Source of the DNA: Nostoc sp. HK-01
Lineage (GTDB): Bacteria > Cyanobacteriota > Cyanobacteriia > Cyanobacteriales > Nostocaceae
Reading direction: 5' to 3'
Assembly: GCA_003990705.1 (NCBI GenBank)
Contig: AP018318.1
Location: forward strand, 1,925,501-1,989,500
Length of the DNA: 64,000 nt
Part shown: piece after piece, positions 54,330 to 62,595 of the stretch
How positions within the stretch are numbered: position 1 is the first letter of the stretch
How the letters are laid out: every line of letters begins with the position of its first letter
Translations under genes and position numbers: made by a program
The notes under the pieces: model-generated
Databases searched by the model: none
Told to the model about the DNA's origin: nothing
Seen by the model: only the letters and a program-made list of their open reading frames with translations

Positions 54330-55289
54330 ATGTTAATTATTAGCTTGTTTTTGGCTACGTTATTTTTAGCTTACTCTCATGGAGCAAATGACAACTTTAA
54401 AGGTGTAGCAACGCTATTTGGTAGCGGTACAACTAGCTACCAAACAGCAATTTTATGGGCAACTATTATGACCTTTGCTGGTGCAGTTGCCTCAATATTT
54501 ATGGCTGGTACATTAGTACAAAAATTTTCTGGACAAGGTATTTTTCCAGATGAAATTGCTAATGTACCAGAAATTCATTTAGCAGTAGCGATCGCATCTG
54601 GTGTAACAGTGTTGATGGCTGCCTTGACCGGATTCCCGATTTCTACAACTCACAGTTTAACAGGTGGGTTACTAGGGGCGGGGTTAGTGGCGATCGGTCT
54701 CAAGGTTAATTTTGCTGTATTAGTAAAGTCTTTTCTTCTCCCTTTATTCTTTAGTCCTATAATCGCCATTTTCTTAGCAGCAGGTCTTTATAAGTTAATT
54801 GCATATTTTAATTCTCGATTTAACTGGTTTGCCAATCAAAAAGTTCTAGATACTCTGCATTTTATCAGTGCTGGAGTAGTCAGTTTTGCCAGAGGCATAA
54901 ATCAAACACCCAAACTAGTTTCTATTATTCTGATTATTGAATATTTTTCCATTCAAGGCGGAATGTTAACCATCGCAATGGCAGTGGGGTTAGGCGGCTT
55001 ACTCAACTCCCAAAGAATTGCTGAAACTATGAGTACAAGAATTACCACTATAGATTCTACTCAAGGCTTATCTGCCAATCTGGTGACTGGCTTTTTAGCG
55101 ATCGCAGCTACTTGTTTTGGTCTACCTATTTCCTCAACTCATGTTGCAGCTAGTTCTATTGTTGGTGTCGGCTTAACTGAAAAAAAAGTTAATTCACGTG
55201 TTTTCTTGCAAATAATTATTGCCTGGATTTTTACTTTACCCGCTACCGCAATTATTAGTGGTATAGCTTATAGATTATTACAAGGTTAA
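54330..55289 (+). CDS. PiT-family inorganic phosphate transporter
   Basis: The protein has 319 residues, about ten predicted transmembrane helices. The duplicated family signature is visible: AYSHGANDNFKGVA at the start and TGFPISTTHSLTGGLLGAG, with the second copy in CFGLPISSTHVAASSIVGVG. PiT carriers move phosphate (often with metal) by a proton or sodium gradient. Placed between arsM (15 bp upstream) and arsS (51 bp downstream), it may help to supply phosphate or handle arsenate, which resembles phosphate; this link is inference from position only. Confidence 0.9.
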   Translation: MLIISLFLATLFLAYSHGANDNFKGVATLFGSGTTSYQTAILWATIMTFAGAVASIFMAGTLVQKFSGQGIFPDEIANVPEIHLAVAIASGVTVLMAALTGFPISTTHSLTGGLLGAGLVAIGLKVNFAVLVKSFLLPLFFSPIIAIFLAAGLYKLIAYFNSRFNWFANQKVLDTLHFISAGVVSFARGINQTPKLVSIILIIEYFSIQGGMLTIAMAVGLGGLLNSQRIAETMSTRITTIDSTQGLSANLVTGFLAIAATCFGLPISSTHVAASSIVGVGLTEKKVNSRVFLQIIIAWIFTLPATAIISGIAYRLLQG

Positions 55290-55340
55290 AGATTTATCTT
55301 TACCTGTATTGTGTTTATTTAAAATTAGGAAAATAAACTT

Positions 55341-56330
55341 ATGCAAACTACCTCAATAGTTACTAACTTCAATCATAAATTAAATGCACCTTTAACTAAA
55401 AAGAAAATTACTGTCTTGCAAATTAACCTGGGTAAACGCTGCAACCTTGCTTGTAGTCATTGTCATGTTGAAGCCAGCCCAAAACGCACAGAAGAACTTT
55501 CTCCAGAAGTTTGCACACAATTAATTGAATTAATTCATCAATTTCCCGAAATTGAGATTGTTGATTTGACTGGTGGCGCACCAGAAATGAATTATGGTTT
55601 TAAACCATTAGTAGAAGCAGCGAGAGTTACTAATAAGCAGGTAATTGTTCGCTCTAATTTGACCATTTATTTTGTAGATGGTTTTGGGTATTTACCAGAA
55701 TATTTCGCGCAAAATCAAGTCAGAATAGTTGCCTCTTTACCCTGTTATTTAGCAGATAATGTAGATAAAATGCGTGGCGCTGGGGTTTTTGATGATTCTA
55801 TCAAAGCTTTGCAGTTACTCAACAAATTTGGCTATAGTCAAGACCCAAATTTAATATTAGATTTAGTTTATAATCCTCAGTTGCCTACAGATGAAAAATT
55901 TGCTTTATCTCCTGAACAAAATAATTTAGAGCAAAATTATAAAAGTTTTTTAAAAGACAAGTTTAATATTAAATTTAATAATTTGTTTACCATTACAAAT
56001 TTACCAGTAGGTAGAACTAAAATGTATTTAGAGCGCAAAAAACTCTACATTCCCTATCTACAGTTTTTAGAATCCCATTTTAATGCCAGCACCATTGAGC
56101 ATTTAATGTGTCGTAATGAACTTTCGATTGATTATTTAGGCAATGTTTATGATTGTGATTTTAACCAAATGATGAATCTACCAGCGAAAAATGCTAATGG
56201 GGAAAACTTAACAGTTACTCAGTTGTTAGCAGCTAGTAGTTTAGACTTAGTTTCGGAGGTACAAACAGCCCCCTATTGCTACGGTTGTACCGCTGGGAGT
56301 GGTTCTAGTTGTGGTGGTGCTTTAATCTAA
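55341..56330 (+). CDS. arsS: Arsenosugar biosynthesis radical SAM protein
   Basis: The protein has 329 residues. The radical SAM cluster is CNLACSHCHVEASPKR (CxxxCxxC), followed by VDLTGGAPEMNYGF. The C-terminal part has the family's Cys-rich end, YCYGCTAGSGSSCGGAL, and an inner MCRNELSIDYLGNVYDCDFNQM block. ArsS is reported to add the adenosyl/ribosyl part to dimethylarsenite as a step to arsenosugars. It is the last gene of the arsM unit. Confidence 0.85.
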   Translation: MQTTSIVTNFNHKLNAPLTKKKITVLQINLGKRCNLACSHCHVEASPKRTEELSPEVCTQLIELIHQFPEIEIVDLTGGAPEMNYGFKPLVEAARVTNKQVIVRSNLTIYFVDGFGYLPEYFAQNQVRIVASLPCYLADNVDKMRGAGVFDDSIKALQLLNKFGYSQDPNLILDLVYNPQLPTDEKFALSPEQNNLEQNYKSFLKDKFNIKFNNLFTITNLPVGRTKMYLERKKLYIPYLQFLESHFNASTIEHLMCRNELSIDYLGNVYDCDFNQMMNLPAKNANGENLTVTQLLAASSLDLVSEVQTAPYCYGCTAGSGSSCGGALI

Positions 56331-56440
56331 AAATTAACTCCAGAAAAAATTAAATACCTCATCATTGAGAGTTATGTCATCAAACGATAATCTTGCTGCA
56401 AATTTTATTAAGAGTGGGTCAATAATCTTTCTAGGGGTTA

Positions 56441-56518
56441 TATGATGAGATTAGTTAAGTCTCCTCACACCACACTATAAAACCGTAGAAATTATATTTT
56501 TCTACGGTTTTTATTTTG
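56441..56518 (+). ncRNA. Yfr1-like small RNA, copy 1
   Basis: A -10-like TATGAT (56441-56446) precedes TAGTTAAGTCTCCTCACACC and CACACT (core 56452-56476). The core contains CTCCTCACAC, which fits the unpaired motif ACUCCUCACAC of the cyanobacterial sRNA Yfr1 except for its first base. A 12-bp terminator stem AAACCGTAGAAA / TTTCTACGGTTT (56480-56510) and TTATTTT follow. The predicted RNA is about 65 nt. The core is complementary to Shine-Dalgarno-like sequence, as in Yfr1. A -35 box is not clear. Confidence 0.5.
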
Positions 56519-56613
56519 TCTGAAAAGAGTACAACTGGGAGTTATGGCTGTGCTTGCTAAAAATTTCTGTTACCAAAATTGTTACGAGGATGTAGCAAAC
56601 TAGTCAGCTACCG

Positions 56614-56692
56614 TATCATGATATGTAGTTAAGCTCCTCATACCACACCGAAAGCGCTGCAACGCTGAGTTGCAGCGGCTTTTTTCTTGTCT
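56614..56692 (+). ncRNA. Yfr1-like small RNA, copy 2
   Basis: The same layout repeats 170 bp downstream: TATCAT (56614-56619), then TAGTTAAGCTCCTCATACCA and CACC, then a terminator stem (AAGCGCTGCAAC / GTTGCAGCGGCTT, one bulge) and TTTTTTCTTG. The core matches copy 1 with one deleted base and a C-to-T change inside the motif (CTCATAC). The hairpin stem is unrelated in sequence to copy 1, which shows that core and promoter, not the terminator, are conserved. Confidence 0.45.
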
Positions 56693-56751
56693 GTATCTGA
56701 CAAGTATTAAGCAAAAATACTCATAATAATTTAGGAATGATATTTGATTTT

Positions 56752-56840
56752 TGCAAAAACTTAGATATCTGTCAGATGGGCATAAACTACTGTATTGTAC
56801 GTTGATTGAAAGATGGACTGAAAATGCCCACTCTACGTCT
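56752..56840. repeat. Dispersed hairpin repeat, copy 2
   Basis: Related to 12844-12926: AAAAACTTAGATAT, TGGGCAT (56777-56783) and ATGCCCA (56824-56830) with similar loop text. It directly overlaps the end region of the following minus-strand glycosyltransferase gene and could serve as its terminator. Confidence 0.65.
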
Positions 56841-57792
56841 ACTTCTGTGCCTTTTTCACTAACTTTAACCTGATTAATTTCCCTGCTGTTCTGGGAACAG
56901 CATATAACTTGCTAAACACAAGATTCCATAAATAACCATATTGAGGAAAGTGTTTAATTAACAAGGCATCAGAAATCACATGAAATCTCGGTGGCTTTAA
57001 AGCTGGATCTTTATCTATATATCTAATTTGTTCTGGTTTTGGCATCCAGTGACCGATAATAGCATCTTTCTCGAAAAAGTTAGCTTGGACAAATAAACCA
57101 GATAATCTATCAAATCCACTTGAGGGTATCCACGTCACGGCTCCCATAACTTTTGTGGCGTGTGAAAGTTCAGGAAGGGCTTGCTGAATTAAATCATTTC
57201 GCCAAACAACGTTGTTAAAGTTTTCTACATGATAACCTTCGTTATCTTTTCTGGTTAAGAATGGCCAGAAAAGATAACGCCAATCAAAATTTTTATCTAA
57301 AGGAGCAATGGGAACTTCTAGTAAACCTTTATAGTTACCTTTTTGATAAGGATAAGGATTTTCAGGAGTTTTTTTGCATATTTCCAGTTGTTCCACATCA
57401 GGAATTTCTGCCCAAGGCTGTTGGATACGTTTTTCATCATTCATATCAATATTCAGCTTTTGTAAACGCAGAATCCAACTTTCAGGAAATCGTTGAAAAT
57501 ATTTAGCTAATAATTCACATACTTGGGGATGTACATAATCATCATCATCCAAGGCTAAAATATAGTCTCCTTGAGCATTGAGTAAACCAACAAACCTTTG
57601 TGGCATCTCACCTTTGTAGGTACTAATTATTTCTGTAACTCTGGGGTCATTTATTGCTTTGGGTTTGACTTTAGGTGGATAAACTAAAATAAATTGAACG
57701 GAACCTTCCACTTTTAAAAGATTTTCTAGCCAATAGTCAGAAAACTTACCCAAGGTAGGAGTAATAATAGACAAAAGCGGTTTGTTATTCAT
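56839..57792 (-). CDS. Glycosyltransferase family 2
   Basis: The protein has 317 residues. The start PLLSIITPTLGKFSDYWLEN is the usual nucleotide-sugar binding strand, followed by GDYILALDDDDYVHPQ with the metal-binding DDD-type motif. A downstream hydrophobic end (LWNLVFSKLYAVPRTAGKL) might contact membrane. It would transfer sugar to surface polysaccharide; the acceptor is not known. It is divergent from a second glycosyltransferase gene 158 bp away. Confidence 0.85.
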   Translation of the reverse strand: MNNKPLLSIITPTLGKFSDYWLENLLKVEGSVQFILVYPPKVKPKAINDPRVTEIISTYKGEMPQRFVGLLNAQGDYILALDDDDYVHPQVCELLAKYFQRFPESWILRLQKLNIDMNDEKRIQQPWAEIPDVEQLEICKKTPENPYPYQKGNYKGLLEVPIAPLDKNFDWRYLFWPFLTRKDNEGYHVENFNNVVWRNDLIQQALPELSHATKVMGAVTWIPSSGFDRLSGLFVQANFFEKDAIIGHWMPKPEQIRYIDKDPALKPPRFHVISDALLIKHFPQYGYLWNLVFSKLYAVPRTAGKLIRLKLVKKAQK

Positions 57793-57950
57793 ATTTTGTG
57801 ATGATAATTTTGTGGGAGATTGGTTAAATAAAATGAGGATAATGACTTGAGATGAATCAGCTTACATTTAACAAAATAAAAGTTAAAGTATTATCGATTA
57901 GCGCAATGATTGCATAACAATATTTACTAGAAAAAGGAGATGCAAATTAT

Positions 57951-59183
57951 ATGCGGATATTAATGCTATCGTCTACATTTCCATATCCGCCTAGTCGTGG
58001 AGGAACAGAAATTAGAACTTTTAATTTACTGAGATATCTTCAATATAACCACGACGTAACGTTGATTACACAGAATAACAAGGAAACAACATTAGCCGAG
58101 ATAGAGGAATTACGGAAATATGTAGGTGAATTGATTGTTTTTAGTTTACCGCCAGAACCCCAAGAAAAAAATGCGATCGCTCGTTTATTTGGTAAGACAG
58201 TGCGCTTTATAGAATCAGTACTCAAAGCCACACCGCCAAATGTTCTCCATCGCTATTCTCCAGAGATTCAAGCTTGTGTCGATGAATATGTCCGGGCTGG
58301 TAAGTGTGATGTGATTACTTGTGAACATAGTGTTAATGAAATTTATATTCAGCCAGAGTACCGTCATAGTGTCAATACGGTGGTTGATGTCCACAGTTCC
58401 GTATACGGCTGGATTCGTGATCATCTAGAAATGGGTGCGGCGCAAAATGCACTGCGCGATCGCCTTTATTTGTCTCTGGTTCTCAAACGCTACGAACAGC
58501 GTTACTGTAATAAATTTTCTAACATTGTGGTGACAACGGAAGACGATCGCCAAGAATTTCTGAAACTGCGTCCTGAACTAGAAATCAAAGTTATTCCCAA
58601 CGGTGTCGATTTAGAATTGTTTCCCTGTCGTCAGCAAGATCCAGGTGGACATAAATTAATCTTTGTCGGCGCGATGGATGCTTCACATAATATAGATGCA
58701 GCACGCTTTTTTGCTGTGGAAGTTTTACCAAAATTACAAACCCATTATCCAGACACCACATTTAGTATTGTTGGTGCTAGACCCACACCAGAAGTTTTAG
58801 AGTTGAAAAATCTTCCCGGCGTAATTGTGACTGGTCGTGTGGCTTCAATGTCAGAATATTTGCATCAGTCTACGGTTTGTGTAGTCCCGCTGAGAACTGG
58901 TTTTGGGATTAAAAATAAAACCTTGGAAGCAATGGCTGCTGGTGTACCCGTAGTAGCCAGCGATCGCGGTTTGGAAGGATTAGCTGTTGATATTGCAGAC
59001 CAACCTCTACGCGCTTTTCGAGCCAATACACCAGCAGAGTACGTTACAGCTATTAGCAAGCTGTTTGATCATCCCCAACTGCGTTCAGAATTGTCTGATT
59101 ACGGTAGACAATTAGTCGAAACAGAATTTACATGGGACATTGCTGGAAAACGTTATGAACAAGTTCTGCTACAGCAGTCTTAA
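57951..59183 (+). CDS. Glycosyltransferase family 4 (GT-B)
   Basis: The protein has 410 residues with the GT-B fold: N-terminal FPYPPSRGGTEIRTFNLLRYL, linker NGVDLELFPC and C-terminal HKLIFVGAMD...FSIVGARPTPE...VVPLRTGFGIKNKTLEAMAAGVPVVAS. The E-x7-E-type nucleotide-binding part is KTLEAMAAGVPVVAS. Ribosome-binding site AAAGGAG upstream of ATG. With the family 2 enzyme it suggests exopolysaccharide or glycolipid synthesis. Confidence 0.92.
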   Translation: MRILMLSSTFPYPPSRGGTEIRTFNLLRYLQYNHDVTLITQNNKETTLAEIEELRKYVGELIVFSLPPEPQEKNAIARLFGKTVRFIESVLKATPPNVLHRYSPEIQACVDEYVRAGKCDVITCEHSVNEIYIQPEYRHSVNTVVDVHSSVYGWIRDHLEMGAAQNALRDRLYLSLVLKRYEQRYCNKFSNIVVTTEDDRQEFLKLRPELEIKVIPNGVDLELFPCRQQDPGGHKLIFVGAMDASHNIDAARFFAVEVLPKLQTHYPDTTFSIVGARPTPEVLELKNLPGVIVTGRVASMSEYLHQSTVCVVPLRTGFGIKNKTLEAMAAGVPVVASDRGLEGLAVDIADQPLRAFRANTPAEYVTAISKLFDHPQLRSELSDYGRQLVETEFTWDIAGKRYEQVLLQQS

Positions 59184-59190
59184 ATAACTT

Positions 59191-59330
59191 GATGTGCGAC
59201 TTATTTTTGAAACCCCACTTCCATTCCTCTCCCCGCATCAGAGAGAGGCTTTGATTCTTACTCCCCTTCCCTACAAGGGAAGGGGTTGGGGGTTAGGTTT
59301 GAGAAAAAGTTAAACACGGCGTTAAATAAT
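59191..59330. repeat. Dispersed repeat of about 140 bp, copy 2
   Basis: Similar to 16891-17030 over its whole length, with internal palindromes CTCTCC...GAGAGAG and CCTTCCC...GGGAAGG. It starts 8 bp after the stop of the glycosyltransferase gene. Confidence 0.85.
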
Positions 59331-59342
59331 TAGTAAATAAAT

Positions 59343-59380
59343 AGATCCCTGAATTCTCAAAGAATTCAGGGATCTGAGTT
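59343..59380. terminator. Bidirectional terminator
   Basis: Perfect 15-bp stem AGATCCCTGAATTCT (59343-59357) / AGAATTCAGGGATCT (59361-59375) with a 3-nt loop, T-rich on both sides. It lies between convergent genes and can serve both. Confidence 0.7.
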
Positions 59381-59409
59381 TTCCAATTTTAAGAAAATAA
59401 AAGCTGATT

Positions 59410-59730
59410 TTACTGTTGCATCGAAGGGGAAGCAAAAATCCGACTGCTGATAGGAATGCGAAATGTAGGTTGAGGATTAGCTTGATTACCAGTTACAGCA
59501 GCTGTAGTTTCAGACTTATCGGAGATAACAGTTGATTTAACAGTTGCAGAATAATCTGTAATATTTACTGGCAATACTTCATTATTATTAAATGATGTTT
59601 TCTCAGGCAAATTATTATTATCTAGCTCAGATTTTGCTTCTGTAGTAACTTGAGCATGACATGGAATGCAGACGAAACTAGAGACTACACTTAAGAGTAG
59701 TGCTAGGAGAGGACAACTATATTGGTTCAT
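59410..59730 (-). CDS. Small secreted protein of unknown function
   Basis: The protein has 106 residues. The signal peptide is clear (LLALLLSVVSSFVCIPCHA-QVT). The mature part is Ser/Thr/Asn-rich with no known domain (NNNEVLPVNITDYSATV, FRIPISSRIFASPS). Two cysteines occur only in the signal region. It is a standalone gene; I cannot assign a function. Confidence 0.6.
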   Translation of the reverse strand: MNQYSCPLLALLLSVVSSFVCIPCHAQVTTEAKSELDNNNLPEKTSFNNNEVLPVNITDYSATVKSTVISDKSETTAAVTGNQANPQPTFRIPISSRIFASPSMQQ

Positions 59731-60351
59731 TATTGCAGTGGTCTAGTGTTGGAACTTAAAACTGGTATATGTTGCGTTATGCTATAAGCCAAAATTTTGA
59801 GTTTTATTTTCATGATAAATAGATCATTATGTTGCTATTTTCAAAGCAATTACTCAATAAAACTCATCTAAAAAGTAACTAAAAACTCAACCGATAGATG
59901 CACACTAATATAATAGTTATGGGGTTTGTTTGGGAAGCAAGATAACGCAACTATCAGCAATATAAAAGAAAACCAGATAATAGTTAAAGAGCAAAAGTAC
60001 TGATTTTATTGCGGTTGCTAACCTTTAGCAAAAGATGATTTATTCGCATATTTAAGGATATATACAGCTTAAATATATGAATTTTTTATCAACAATCATT
60101 TTAATTATGTTTTCTATATCGAAACTTCACTAAAATTCAATAAATAGACGTATATTAGCTGTATAAAATTTTGTTGCAAGCAGAAACTTTAAAAGTATAT
60201 ATTAAGTCTTTATATTTCAGAATTACTTACGAAACTGAGTATTTGGCGATCGCAGCTATAGTTGAGCTATAAAAATAACATCTGAATCTGCTGATTGAGA
60301 CTCAAAAATAGATGTTTTTCACCATCTGCAACTTCTCTTTATGGAAAATAT
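59731..60351. other. Long AT-rich intergenic region
   Basis: About 620 bp upstream of the secreted protein at 60352. Near 60246-60272 it holds a HIP1 site and the near-palindrome TATAGTTGAGCTATA. No gene was found. Confidence 0.35.
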
Positions 60352-61629
60352 ATGACATTAAAAAACTTTACAAATGCCTTTGTTTTGACCTTGGTGATTT
60401 TAAATTTTTGGTCAACAGCGAAAGCGCAAACGCCTGTAAATGAAACTTCTTTGCTATCTCAAGAAGTTGCTGTGTTACGCAAACAAGGAAATCAGGGATT
60501 GCAAAAATTCTTGGATTCCCACAAAAATGAACTTAATCCTCGCACTTTAAATGCAGCTATCCCAAATCCCGAAATTCGTGCAGCCTTAGATGAACTTTGT
60601 CAACAGCGAGACTGCTATGCTTCGCGGTTGTACTGGTACACTGATTTAGAAGCAGCTAAAGCAGCAGCTAAAGCTAGTGGTAAACCAATTTTATCTCTGC
60701 GTTTGTTAGGTAGACTAGATCAAGACTTAAGTTGTGCTAATAGTCGGTTTTTTCGAGTAGCGCTGTATCCCAATGCAGCAATTGCTCAAGCTTTACAAAA
60801 CCGCTTTATTTTACACTGGCAGTCAGTCCGCCCTGTACCCAAAGTTACAATTGATTTTGGGGATGGTCGCAAACTAGAGCGAACAATCACAGGAAACAGC
60901 ATTCACTATATATTAGATGCTTCTGGTCGTCCGATTGATGCAATTCCTGGACTCTACGGCCCCAAAGCTTTTTTGCGCCAACTACAACAGGCTGAAGTTG
61001 CAGCAAAAGAATACAGCAAACTTTCTAGCACTGAGCGTCAGGCTTTTTTAAAGAAATACCATAGCGATCGCCTGAATGCAATCCAAACTCAATGGACTGC
61101 TGATTTATCCCGCTTAGGTATTCAATCTCCTCCAAGACTGGTAGAAAACCCATCATCAACAGCAGAAATTGCAGGTTCTCTGGCGGTAACTAAAATGGCT
61201 GTAGAAAACCCAATGCTGAATGTTCTGCGTTCTGGTGCTGAAGCAAATCGCCAGACCTTAGCAGCAATTACCGACCAACAAGCTTGGAACAAAATTGCTC
61301 AACTTTATGCCAATGATGCCAAACTAGATCAAAACAGCATCTCTTTGATAGGTGCAAAAAAGTTTTCATCTACCAAAACCGCCGCCGAAAGTTTGCCGAA
61401 AATAGTCAACAAATTTGAAATTTTGATGGCTTTAGATACCGTCAGAAATGAATATATGCTGCACAGCCAAATTCATCAATGGTTTATACAAGATAATCAA
61501 ACTAGTAACTTAGCTAAGTTGAACGATAAAGTTTACGCGCAACTTTTTTTGACTCCTAGTTCTGACCCTTGGCTGGGACTTTTAACCAACGATGGCTACA
61601 GTGCTATTGATAATGATGGTTTACGTTAG
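60352..61629 (+). CDS. Secreted protein with a thioredoxin-like region lacking CxxC
   Basis: The protein has 425 residues from ATG 60352, which gives a proper signal peptide (LTLVILNFWSTAKA-QTP). Residues about 95-235 look like a thioredoxin-like domain of the DUF255/thioredoxin_7 type: DLEAAKAAAKASGKPILSLR and then LSCANSRFFRVALY, where the usual CxxC is reduced to a single Cys. The rest is helical with no motif. An oxidoreductase activity is doubtful without CxxC. The upstream start at 60295 would place 19 residues before the signal peptide and was rejected. Confidence 0.75.
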   Translation: MTLKNFTNAFVLTLVILNFWSTAKAQTPVNETSLLSQEVAVLRKQGNQGLQKFLDSHKNELNPRTLNAAIPNPEIRAALDELCQQRDCYASRLYWYTDLEAAKAAAKASGKPILSLRLLGRLDQDLSCANSRFFRVALYPNAAIAQALQNRFILHWQSVRPVPKVTIDFGDGRKLERTITGNSIHYILDASGRPIDAIPGLYGPKAFLRQLQQAEVAAKEYSKLSSTERQAFLKKYHSDRLNAIQTQWTADLSRLGIQSPPRLVENPSSTAEIAGSLAVTKMAVENPMLNVLRSGAEANRQTLAAITDQQAWNKIAQLYANDAKLDQNSISLIGAKKFSSTKTAAESLPKIVNKFEILMALDTVRNEYMLHSQIHQWFIQDNQTSNLAKLNDKVYAQLFLTPSSDPWLGLLTNDGYSAIDNDGLR

Positions 61630-62029
61630 CAGAAATGCAGTAATTCCACCTTTGTTAACGACAAATCAGGTTATACCTACGGTAGTAGCAGTTTTATTCT
61701 TTTGATAGAAGCTAAGGCAAAAATTAACATCTATTGTTAAGCCATAGCAGTTCTAAATTATTCCTGAACCACAATATACCCGATTTTATGACAAGTCGGG
61801 TATGTGAGACTAGTAATTTTTTCCATTCATAGATGAGTTCTATAGACGAATTAGAACTGGCTCAATAATAACCCACTAACAAGTTTATAAAATAACCCCT
61901 AATCTTTACAGAGTAAGCTTTAGGTAAAGATAAATTATGTAGATAATAAAATATTGATATAAAGATGTCTGAAAACTTTTTGATGTTGTATTTGAGACTT
62001 GTAGATCCCCCTAAATCCATACCACTTGC
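61630..62029. other. Intergenic region
   Basis: It contains a short inverted repeat TACCCGA (61777-61783) / TCGGGTA (61796-61802) past the previous gene, possibly a terminator, and AT-rich sequence. Short frames here have no coding character. Confidence 0.35.
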
Positions 62030-62190
62030 TACAACGGAGGGAACCTCCCTTCGGGTTCGCAGTTCCTTCTCCTAATCGGAGACGCTGCGCGTAGCTTGCT
62101 TCCCCGTAGGGGTACAAGTCTGGCATTACCCGCCCAACGGACTGCTCACCGCAACGCAGTGGCTCCCCTTTTTAAGGCAGGGCTAGGGGG
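62030..62190. repeat. Mosaic palindromic repeat block
   Basis: GC-rich run of small palindromes (GGAGGGAACCTCCCTTCGGG; CTTCCCCGTAGGGGTACAAG; GACGCTGCGCGTAGCTTGC). Similar fragments occur at 24841, 21495, 9056 and 36166. Typical intergenic repeat of Nostocales. The downstream 400 bp before 62596 is AT-rich and empty. Confidence 0.7.
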
Positions 62191-62595
62191 GGGTCAGGCA
62201 AAATATTTAATACTTCTCAGACATCCTCTTAAAGCTTTTCGCTAAATACTAAACTTTTGTCACAAAATTGCACTTAAAGTCTACCAATAAGCTGTAAGAT
62301 GAGTTTGGGCTAAAGCTGTGTTAATAAATAATTTTGAATACAGAACAGTTATCAAGATGATATCCATGTTTGACAATCTGCATAACAAAATAAATTTATA
62401 GTATTTGAAATCATCAAACACGTTTTTTGTTTAGTTGCAAAACTCAAATAAAACATTATTAATGGATATATTAATAATTCATACAATAGCGATGATGATA
62501 GAAAGCATTGAAAATAAGAGAATTTTCCGTTTTCTATAATTATTAATTTGTGGTGTTTTCGCTGAATATCTGCAAGTAAGTAGCGGGAATTAAAG

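Noticed and set aside
61935-62126. Minus-strand frame of 63 codons
   Set aside because: It is translated mostly from the mosaic palindromic repeat.
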